A stretch of DNA of 64,000 nt from Zygnema cylindricum. Its lineage: Eukaryota; Streptophyta; Zygnematophyceae; Zygnematales; Zygnemataceae. The position numbers were made by a program, and so were the translations under genes. Numbering within the stretch: the stretch's first letter is position 1; the number at the start of each line of letters is the position of its first letter. The DNA is taken from positions 363,251-427,250 of the forward strand of contig JBBHKE010001956.1 of NCBI GenBank assembly GCA_037447655.1, in the 5' to 3' direction. Below the pieces are notes generated by a model that saw nothing but the letters and a program-made list of their open reading frames with translations, ran no database searches and had not been told where the DNA came from. This document shows, one piece after another, positions 50,901 to 62,900 of the stretch.

Positions 50901-53900
50901 TACTAACTCGGAGGCTTTTCTCCCTCTCTCTCCTTCTACCTCTCCATCTCCCTCTCCCTTTCCGTCTCTGTCGCCCTCTCCTTCTCCCTCTCTTTCCCTC
51001 TTCCTCTCCCTCTACCTCCCTCTCTCCATCTTTCTCCCTCTCCCTCCCCTTTTTTCCCTCTCTCCCTCTCCCTCTCCCTCCCCTTTTTTCCCTCTCTCCT
51101 TCTCCTTCTCCCTCTCCCTCTCCCTCTCCCTCTCCCTCTCTCTCTCTCGCTCTCCCACACTTGGCTGGGGTTCGTGGGCATGCCTGGCATCATAGATGGC
51201 TAGCGAAAAACCAATTGAGTGGAAGCATCCCATCATCCATTGGTCGACTGACATCTCTCCTATCCTTGTGAGACGCAAACTACTATGGTTATTTTACTTA
51301 TCAAAAGGGTATTTTAAATGGTTTTGTTTTATGATGAAGGAAAAGAGGGGTTCGTAAGAGTTCATGGCAAAAACTCCAATAATAAATAACAATAACAACG
51401 CTAATGAGATTTTTTTCATAACTCAAATTGTTGTAAGTTAGTTTTGTTGAGTTCATGTTATGTGTATATATGATCTTTTTCAAACAAATCATTTAAATGG
51501 GGAAGGAGCGAAAGGAATAGGGTTTTATGCGAGAAAAAGTGATTGCGTGTGGATACTTTGCAAAGATCGAATCTATCAGGTACAACACAAAAATTATATT
51601 AAAATTATGTTAATCATTTTTCTTAAATAAAAAAAGTGAATTTACTAAGAATTCATTCTTAGTTTTTGTTGATGGCCTTGTAGCCCCACACTAACTAGGA
51701 GGCATTTTTAGGGATGGTGTGGTTTTGGGGGTGGGGATACCCGATTTATTTTATTTGTCTTTAATATTTGAGAGTAGGTACACTAATTGAAAATATTATG
51801 ATTGTTTTTTTTTTTTTTTGGGGGGCGTTTTCATTTTTTTTAAATGCAATCCAGCTTTTTAATGTTTAAGCGATCTCATATGATAGTAATATATAATAAT
51901 AGAAATATTAATGTACATAGAATTTAGTTAATATAATCATAAAATAATGACAATAAGAATAAAATGGTGTTAAAAAAAATAATATTAACGTTTATTAAAC
52001 AAGTAATAAACAATAATAGCAAAGATGTAACATTAAATGATGATAAATGATAACAAGTAATAATGTAAAATAATTAATAGCAAGAAATGATATTTGAAAA
52101 ATTATCTTAACAAAAAGTAACAAATAATATTGTTTATTATATGATAATAAATATTTTTAATAACTGATAACAATAACTAGCAATTAATATCAATAAATAA
52201 CAACAATAAAATATATATAAAAAAATCATTGATGAATGGTAATAACAATGATATTATAATAATGATTGCAATCAACAATGAGAAAATTACAAACATTGAC
52301 ATCAAAAAATAAGATAAAGAAACATCGATAGCAAATATTAATGAGAATGACAGATAATAATGAGAAAATTTTAAATAATGATAGGAATAAATAATGATGG
52401 CAAATAATAATATTAATAAACAAGGACAAATAATTAATAAAAATAAGAAATAATAAAAACTAATAATAGCAAGTAAAAAGATAAACAACAAGAATTAATA
52501 AAAAAATTACAGAATAAATAATAACAACAATCATCACAATAACCATAATAAATAAATCACAAAATGTAACAAATAATATTAATAAATACTAAAAATAAAA
52601 AATATGGTGATCAATAGTACTAGTTAATGTTAAGAATTTAAGACTGTATAATTATGTTAATTTATAGGTCCTCAAAAATGACCTATTCACATTTTAATGA
52701 GTAAAAACACAATAAAGCAAATTTATGTTTCTGATTTTCTATCGTTATTGTTATTAGCTTTTCTTTTTGTTTCGGAAGTATTTTCCTTGTGTATATTTAA
52801 GCTTCTTTATTTTATTTTCGGCGTATATCTTAGAAAATATACATGTTGATATTTAAGTGGCATGATAGAGGAAGAGAGGGTGGGAGGGTTGTGATTGAAA
52901 TCATTATGGTGTGGAAACCTCAAAAAAAAAAAAACAAATAAAAAAAAAAAAAAGTATAAAACAGTTGGGTTATTTTTTTTATTTTTTTTTATCTAGGTTG
53001 TTTTCAGATGCTTATTTTTTTGTGGTAGGGTGGGGCATGAGGGGTGGGGGGTGGGGTGAGGGGGATGGTGACAAAAGCCATGCGGTGTGGAAACAGTTTA
53101 CTTTGCAATTTTTCTCTTTACGTTCTTTTGGTTTTTTTTGCAATAGATTTGCTGTTTTTTTCTTTTTTTTGAAATTATTTCGTATGGAATATTCGATAGG
53201 AAGAAAGGGAAAGAAGAAGACGGGGTCCAAAAGACACAAGACATAAACATAGAAATAAATTAAATATTTTTTTTTCGTATGTATATATGTGTATGGGGGA
53301 GAGATCAGACGAACATGTTTCATTTTTTTTCAATTAATATGGCTATAACCATTTTTTTTTGTATCCAAGTTTGAAATATCTCCGTATTTGAAAAAGCTAT
53401 AAATTTTTTGGCTGGGTTCATTTTTATTATATTTTTGAAAATCAATCATGTAAATTGGAAAAATCAAGTGATGTGATGTGAAAATCTCGAAGAGAGGGGA
53501 GAACACCGGGAAATCTATTGGATACTGCTTATAATTTCTTAATAGTGATGGTGGATTAAAAGCCTTTAGATGTATTTGCTAAGATTTCGGACTATTTGTT
53601 TTTAGTTCTAACCCTGTATTTAATACTAACAAGAAGGTAGAAGGGGGGGAGGGTTGGTGGTGTGGAAATGCTGGGGTCACAGATGGATATCTGACAACCA
53701 GTTGAGTGGAATTATTCCATCGTCCATTGGTCAAATCGCATCCCTCCAAGGAGTGTAAGACATACAACACTATGCTTACAATAAAAAGTGTCAAAAGTGA
53801 TCAAAAATGTGCTTTAAATGGTTATGTTGCAAAAAGTGTTTCACCTCGTCGGTGTGTGGAGGTCAAAGAAATTAGTTACAATAGGAAATTAATTAAACAT

Positions 53901-56900
53901 TCTTTATAAACTTTAGAGTGTGATGGAGGATTAATACCCTTTAGATGTATTCAGTAAGAGTTCTCCATTAATTTGTTTTTGGTTAAGAAACTTTGTATCT
54001 CACACAAAAAAAGAGGCACTTGGTGGGGAAGGAGGGTGGAAAACCCTAAAAAACCCTAAAAATCCACTTGGTGGGGTGGGAATTCGGTCACAGATGGATA
54101 TCTAACAATAAATTAAGTGGAATCATTCCATCGTCCATCAGTGAACTGATATTCCTCCAATACTTGTAAGACACATGATTGTATGGTTATGACACGTGTC
54201 AAAATTGTACTTCAAATGGTTATAGTTTGTTGTAGAAAATGTTTCACTGCATCGGAATGTAAGAATCATAATTATTTGTTAGTAGAGAGCTGGCACAATC
54301 ATTTAGAAAAATAATTTTTTGATAGTGATTTTATTATTTTTTTCTTTTCATTTAGAAAATGTAAGCTCAATTCTTGTTGTTTTTCAAATGTCAAAAAAAG
54401 ATCATAACTAACATTAATAATAGCAATAACAATAAACTAAAATAAAATAATTGTTTAAAATAATAATATCGATAACAAAAGAAAAAAAATAACAATAAAA
54501 GCAGTAAAAAAAAAACGATACAAATTAACAAAACATAAACAATCTAAACATAAAAGTAATGAAAAGTAATAAATACTAAGTAATGATAATAAGTGTTATA
54601 ATTAGTCGAACAAAAAATAATAGGAACTAATAAATAAGCATGAATTGTTTCGCTACGCTACATTTTTGATGTGCATGAAGCTTTTATGATTGATGGAGAG
54701 GAATGCCAATTTTTACTATGCATTTGTTGTTGCAGAGATATGTCATCTAACAAATTGTTGGGAATCATACCCCCAAGTTTCAGCATGCTTCAAAATTTGC
54801 AAGCATTGTGAGTATAAACCACTAACATTAGAAGGTTCATGGACCTAAGGCATTGACGGATCGCCATTATTGATCCTCGCGCTAGATATTCGCGATTTTT
54901 TAAAGCAATAAAGGATTCAAACATCGCGAACTTTGGGTCATATCAATCACCTTTCGCTACTTCTGGTTTCTTGTATCGCCCATCTTAGCCTTAAGATTGT
55001 AGGCTACCTTAATAACATGGTGGGAGCATAAAGGACATTCACACGACGGCTAACATTTTTCATCAAAAGATAGAAGGTGAAGGTGGTGACGTGGACACCG
55101 GGAAAGCATTTTGAGGAGAGCAATATCAAATTTACCCATGAGGACATCTATATCCATGAAAGGCAACCTAGATGTAGAAACATGCTTTTTTACATGTCAG
55201 TCATGTAGCCAATGTCACACTTAGCTAGAAGTTGACCCGTCCAACAGAACAAGCCGATGAATAACGCCTTTCGAATAAACTTCAGATTCCGGTACGCAAA
55301 AAATTACAAATTTTGATTGCACGTGTACCTTTTGGAACCAGCTTTCCACGCCTGTGAAAAGCCAGACTTTGTCCCAACTGGATTGTTACACCTTGTATCG
55401 CTATTAGCGTTAATGTTTTTTTTGCGAGTTAAAACATCTTTTCTCCGTACACGCTTGTCGGATTATGGATCTGAGGGTTGCGATTGAAAGCCAAAATTAT
55501 CACCTTTCCATTGGCAGTCTCCATGTGAAAATTGGACGTGTGTACGGAGAAAAGATGTTTTAAGTGACGAAAAAGTTATTAACACTAGAAAAAATTATTA
55601 ACACTAATAGTGATACACGGTGTAGTTGCGCCATGCGGCGAAACAAGTGTCCAAGATAGTATGGCCGCTCAATTTTAGAATTTTGCGGACGGCCAAGATC
55701 TTGGTCCTTGCACGTGCGGATTTGTACATAAGAAGTTGGCTAAACGATGAGTTTTAATGTCCGCGTAATGGTGATCGACCTTTTCCGGACTGTGAGCGAC
55801 CACATGGATGGATTATTAAATTTTGGCAAATCATAAAGTAGACGAGATTGGTCAAAGAAAACAAAAAACGACAAGATAAATAAATAAGTAACTTATGGAG
55901 ATTTGAAGTTTCAAATATAAAAAAAAACAATTTTTGTCTATTTCGGTAGAGTTTGATTTTTCACCAATGGTCCGAAAATACTTAATCCGCATGTTGTTAC
56001 CGCAAATTTTTGGTTTCTGACACGTTGACTTTTCTGTACTACTGTACCTTTCTGCAAACCAATAAAAGTGTTTAATCCGCCAACGTCTTATAATTTCCCA
56101 CGTGAGACACCAAGATTTGGGTCGTCCTCGAAAATAAAGATCAAACGGCCACAAATCTTAAAGCCAACATTACGCGTGTGGCGTAACTTGCCCCACCATA
56201 AAAGACAAAGATATGTTTTTACAACACCCACGGGTGTTTTATTTCTGGATTTTTTCCATTACCGAAATTAAAAGCTATTGAAAAAGAACATTTCTTTTTG
56301 ATTTCGAGCCTATTTTTTCTTTTTCTGTCAGATAGGTTCATTTCTAACTCTAGTGTTAATACTGTGAAACATTTTGTTTTGGATAAGATAGGAAATTTGC
56401 AACGTTTGTATACTCACACTTTTAGTTATGTTTGTTTACCAACGTGGTTTCAATTTCCAATTGTCACGTAACGATATCCTTCGTCATGTATATTGTGTTC
56501 ATATGTGCACAAAAGTCATTGTTAAACAGGGAAACAATTCTAACAAATAAATTTTTTTTCCAGGAATTTACGAAACAATTTATTGACAGGCCATGTCACC
56601 CTTCTTTTTCAAACTATAGGAAACTTAAGTGTGCAAGTGAGCAACAACTTTTTGTCAGGAACGACCATCATTGACAATGGCAAGCCAATATGTTTAAACA
56701 ACGCGAACAACTGTTTTGTTTCCAATTCCAACGAATCAATATGTTTTGCTAAAAATCAAACTCGAAGATCTATTACAGAATGCTCGGGATTTTGCAATGC
56801 ATCACAACCCGGGAGTGTCTGTGGAGGCCATGGCATATGTACCGCACTTGATGCGCCATGCATTTGTGATGAGGGATACTTCACGATTGAGAAAGGCAAT

Positions 56901-59900
56901 CCTTGCACTTTTGGTGAGCCCCAAGTGCCACGATTTATGGCATAGACATGTCTTATTCAAACATTAATACCATCAAATAAGTGTAAATGACTGCCACAAC
57001 CCATATAGACTTTAATGGAAGATACAAACGGACTTTGCATTGCGAAGATGCTCAGCCATTATCGCTAAATTTCAAAATTTATGTTTAGGGTACAAGCTAT
57101 AATTGCTTTGTTTCAAGGTGAATCCTTTTGGGTTGGTCAGCATCAATAGCATCAATACCATTGACGCTTTTCCACTGTGTGCTTCATATTTCAGACGATC
57201 GCGGTTTTGGGTTGGAAATGTCTTCACAAGTAGCTTCAAAGAAAATGAACAAATACTTCCGTTACGCGAGCTCGGGATACTTAACTCCCGATGAGGACAA
57301 CAACCCATCATGGATGGTGGCGACCAACTGGAATTGGGTGAAACGGCAAGCTGTTACAGCCATTAGGGACCAGCAAACATGTAGTACGTGGACAACCTAC
57401 CATTTTACTTGAGAATTATTATGAAAAAATTATGAAGTGTCTCTTCACCATTAGAGTTCGAAATTGACTGATTCGACCGGAAAGCCATTGAATTCGGTTT
57501 GGATCCAAACTGATAGCGCTTTTTCTAATAGCTTTAATTTCTGTACGCGGGAAATACAAAAAAAAATCCGCATGTGTGTTTTGGAATCAGTAAAGCGGCA
57601 AAAAACAGATTTATGTAGAGCATTTGTAAGTTACGCGGAGCGTCTTAGCATTGACTCCAAGATCACATGACCGTCCAATTTTACATTTCGCTTACGACCA
57701 AAGGTCTTGGTCTCCGCATGTGAGAATTTGCATACAAAAACGCTTGCGAAACAATGCATTTTTATTGGTTCACCAATCAGTAATATGGAAATTGAAGGTT
57801 CGCGTTCTGAACTAGAAAGAAAAAGAGGGAGAGGGAGAAAAAAGGAAGAAAGGGAGATATTGTAAACGAGAGAGAAAAAGGGAAAATAGGATTAACTTAT
57901 CCGGACTTACGTGACCAGATGGGACCTTTTTTTGCCGCGTCCGCCAAACAAATCGGCAAAAACTAATAAGCGAAAAATGCTTTTTTTTAATTGTTAGAAA
58001 CTTTCATGTCCTATTTAAATTATGTTTTTCTGTCTTTTTTTTTTTTTGACGTTGAGTCACATTATTCTTCTACAATTCAGATGTTTTCGTGGTCTTCTTT
58101 TTGTTTTGTTCACATTCCAAAATGTGCCTTTGTCATCTGTCACTTTGAAAGGCTATAAATTCACCGCTTTTTGCAGTAAAAATCTGTTTTTTTCTTGTCA
58201 CAAGTACTTTGGTGAAATTAAGGATTTTTTTCGTGAATACTGACCGAGATATTCACGGTGCAAACTGGACTGATTTGCCTAGTGAACTGAAAATTTCAGT
58301 TCATTCACTTCCAACTCTAGTGTTAAACCTGTTCATTGCTTTACTTGAGAATTGTTCATGAAGAGACAAGTAATTCTTTAAGCATTTGAAGGAGTGAAAC
58401 TGAAATGGAACCAAAAAAAAAAAAAAAATGGCTTTTTTTTGGAATGGATTTTTTTTTTTTTTCAAATCATCAACAACATAACGAGCAGTATCCATTTTCA
58501 AACACCGTAGATAACAGCTTTAGGCCGGTTGCATTCATTCCTCGACTTATTTCAACGGCTCCCTATATCCCTTTCCTCCACTGATTTCACCGTTACATTC
58601 ATGATCCTGATCTACTCATATGAATGGTTGTGTCTTAGCTTCTATATCTTCTTTGATCAAAAGTTTGTAAAATTTTATTTTGCTCTATTGTTCCAGACAC
58701 ATGCTGGATTTTTGCATCCGTTTCAGCGATCGAAAGTGCCCTCTACATCGCCGGAGCCGGAAACTCGCCTGTTCCCACCATTGCGGAAGGCCAATTTTTG
58801 AACTGTTCTAGCTTGAAGCTTAATTGTTCTGTTGGGGGCTGGCCTTCTCAAGCCCTCGACTATGCAGCCACTAACACTCTCATTTTGGCCTCTCAATACC
58901 GTCCAGGCATGTGTGGAGGACGGCAAGTAAGTTGCACTTCACATGGCTACCGTATTTAAAGCCAAAATCAAAAGACAAACTGAACATGGTTAAATGCTTG
59001 TGATGAACTTTCTTGATCCTTGTTTTTAAGCACGTCCATTTGGGTCTTTTCCGAAAATAAAATATTGAGTGGTTGTATGTGCAGGCTGGTAGCACTTTGA
59101 CCATAACATCTTTTGAGAGAATCTTGATGAACGGCTGGCTAGGCTTGCTTTTAGCTCTACAACAACAGCCATCGATTGTGAGCATAGAAGCAAGTGGAAG
59201 CAGTTTTTTGAATTATGATCCCAATATGGTAAGTTGATGAAACAGTAACGTCTGGCTCTATGGTTAAAACTGTTGTTGTGAGACAACTGCTGGTAACAAA
59301 GACGATGAAGAAGCAGCAGTAGTCATTTCATTTCAGACGTAAACAAGCAAGAAGCTTTTACTAAAAACTGATCGGAAAGCAGCAACTTCAACAAAAGATA
59401 AAACACAAATCAGGGACACAATAGCCCTGCAAATCTACTACAATGTTGATAACAATAAGAGGAACACACAAAATTTCACAGAATTTTACTCACAGATGTG
59501 TGAGATATTCACAAATAAAATTGCCAAAAACCTCACATACAGTTTTGCTACAAAAGTGTTCCTAACTCCAAAATTGCGTAAGTCCTACTCTTACACACTA
59601 AAGCTTCACTACTGAAAGTACACAGGCATACCAGCCGTACACAACCTACTTGACACAACTAATAGTGTATGTATACCCGAAAAACACAAGGTATGTCATA
59701 AACAGTTCAAACTACTCTAATTACCTAATTACTAAACGACAAGCGTTTGATCTACAAAATCTAATCTTACGCTAGTCAGCATTTGTCGGCGGCCTCTGTC
59801 CGCCGTCCGTATTTCAGATTCGGCACCGTAGATGTGCCCCGTATGTCACTGTGGTCGCAAGGTGTATCCGCGATCCACAGAGCAACATTCCGGAACGTAC

Positions 59901-62900
59901 GCTCCCTAATGACGACGTGTATCCGCGATCCACAGAGCAACATTCCGGAGCGTACGCTCCCTAATGACGACGCCTGTCCCAAGAGTGCCCAAGGAGTGAA
60001 TGATATAGTGAACTCCTATTGTCACCGTAACACTAATTTCGGTTCATACTAAACTTACCTTACCAAATTATTCTAAGTATTGAAACTCTCTCCCTCACAC
60101 CCGAGGCATGGAGAGGACTAAAGCTTTCAAAAACAACAAAAACCATGGGCCATTAGAGTCATCTCCCAAAAGATGCATGTGACGTTATGCAAGAGCTTAC
60201 ACTTCAAAAAAAAATCTGGGCGGAGATCAAAGAAACACCTTTTGATAAGCATTAGAGTCGAAAATGAAAGGTCATACTTAGACAAGAGACCCTTTAAGCC
60301 ACCTATATATATTTTGTAAGCTATTTTACAAATTTTACATGATTGTTTATGTTAATTTTTCTTTTTTTTACTTTGCCAGGACTAAAAGAAAATGCAAGTG
60401 GGTTTTGCAGGGAGTGTTTGATGACGAGGATTGTTTTGCAAACGGAGTGGATCATGTCGTCGTTGTCGTTGGATATGACTTGACTGCGACTCCGCCCTAT
60501 TGGCTCATCCGCAATTCTTGGGGCACAAAATGGGGAGACAATGGATATATGCGCATGAAAATCACAGGAGGATCAGGAATTTGCGGAATAAATACCTTAC
60601 CCGCCCTCATACCTATAGTGAATGCATCTGGTAATGTACATCATTTACTTTTGCTCACTAAAGCCAATGTCACAAAAACATATGTATTTATCACTGAAGT
60701 AAAAACAAATGTGTCTTTTTTTGTGAGATTTTATAAATAAACCTTTGCGATATGCAAGAAAATAACTATTAATCATGCAAAGTACTTTTCAGTACTAGAA
60801 CGACGCATAAACCTGATTCATTTTTTACTTTTTGCTCGTTATTGAAATTGATTAGTTCATAACTCGAGGATTTGTTTTGAAGAGCCTATAGAATTGATAT
60901 TGATGGTTGAAAATTTTCCTTTTGTGACATAGAGTACGCTTGGTTCTTTTTTGAAATAAGTTGGCTAAAAATTTTTCAGCTTATAAAATTGGAACGAAAT
61001 GTCAACCAAAACGTACCTATACTTATAGTGTCACACAAATAGGAAAATTGCCATATCCACACACCTTAACCCAACTTGCAATTTCTTACCGTGGGTGTTT
61101 TTATCTTTAGCGGATCCTTGCCGTGTCAAAAATTATGCGACGAACCAATTACAAGTGACAAATGGCCCGGGTGTCATGAATCCGTGTGGCAATGGCGTTT
61201 GTACCCCATTAGGCAAAACCAACACTTGCCAATGCAGCAAAAACTTTGTTCCCGTGACGAACACGGACGGCACCCAGACTTGTACACCAGGTTCACATGG
61301 AAAACTTCTAAAATCATGGAAACTTTATGAAATGCATCACAATAATGATCTTTATATGCAAGCCAAATAAAGTGAACAACAGATCATGTACCATAGATCA
61401 ACGGATATAGGTGTATCTCTCTATATTTTTTTTGCATTGTAAATAACTTGTGCACATCGATTTTACCGTATCGCTGTTTTTTATTTATGTTTTTTCTTTG
61501 CTTCGGCTTGTAATATACTTGTAGTGTTTTGTCCAACTACATAGATACTAATGCATAGATACTAATATGAAAGAACACGTGGCAATATGACAATGCAGGA
61601 AATCCTTGCAAATTCTATTCAAAAAATCCATGTGGTCTTGGCACGTGTGTGAACTCTGTAGTAAATCCGGGCTCATATCTTTGTATTTGCCCAATGGGCT
61701 ATTCTGCTTATGAGTCTGAAAGCCCTCTTACATGTGTACCAAGTAAGTAATGAGATTTAAAGCAACTCATGTCCCTCGTATTTGAAATAGGTGGGAAAAA
61801 TGAACTGGAAGTTGAAAAACATTTTTTTTCGTTCTACACTGCCCATTGTTTTTAGTGCAAGGAACTTGGCTGATTGTTGTCCACTCCCTTAAATATTTTT
61901 GTTAACACTATTTTATGATTTTCGGTCAACAAAAGTCACGACCAACTTAGTATTATTAACTTTAATAACAAATATTACAGCAGTCTTAGATTTTAAGCTT
62001 GCCATAATATCTTGTGTGAATCTCCTCTTTGGCATTGTTTTTTCCGAGAAGCCAAATTGCTCGTCTCATCCGATGTATTATTGCCCACTGTCTTGTCTTA
62101 CTCTTACAGGTAATATTCTTGGAGGACCAAGTTACTACATTGTGCCAGAAAATAGCATTGTGACATGTCGTGATATTCGAAATGCTTACGGGATACTTGA
62201 AGCTAACTTTACGAGTCAAAATCCGGTAATTTTTTCCTCTTTTAAGTATATGCGTAAATCTTTTTCTATGGTGGTCTTTCATGTCCACACTTGAAGCTTA
62301 CACCGTGAATCGTAATCAGCGTTAATGTTTTTTTCGTCTTTTAAAACATCTTTTCTTCGTACACAGATGTCGAATTGTGGATCTGACGCTTGCGATTGAA
62401 AGGTAAAATTCTCAGCTTACGATTGGCTGTCTTAAACTGAAACTTGGACAAGAGTGTACGGAGAAAAGATGTTTTCAGTGGCGAAAAAAATATTAACGCT
62501 AATTGTGTACCTCACAGAAATGGGTTTGTTTTTAGTGTTAACCACTTGACAACCCACATGGTCTATTGAGCATGGCAGAAATTTAAGTGCGATTCACCAC
62601 TGCCGGCAAAAACAAGGGTGGACGTGACGGCATATCGCAACTGTTCATTAATCTATTCCACAAATGAGGTCAGTGATTCAAAAAAAAAATGAGAAATCAG
62701 AAGCATATTGCAGGGCTGCCAGGAAAACTACAAATGCATTTGAAATTGCTTAGAGGACATGAGTGACGCTTGACACACCCGCTAGTCGTCTCTTTTGTTT
62801 CCGTTTTCAAAATGTTTGCTAAGGGTTATGGTCAAGACCACTTATTCCATCTTGGGTTAGCTTCTCCTTTGTTTTACAGGGTGACAGTTGCAAGTCGATT

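Noticed and set aside
57381-57412. Donor GTAGTA at 57,381 for the papain exon
   Set aside because: It would delete the Cys705 codon and shorten the Gln-to-catalytic-Cys spacing by one; GTACGT at 57,384 restores the family spacing.
60380-60410. Acceptor TTTGCCAG at 60,379 for exon 26
   Set aside because: In the phase required by exon 25 it reads GAC TAA, an immediate stop.
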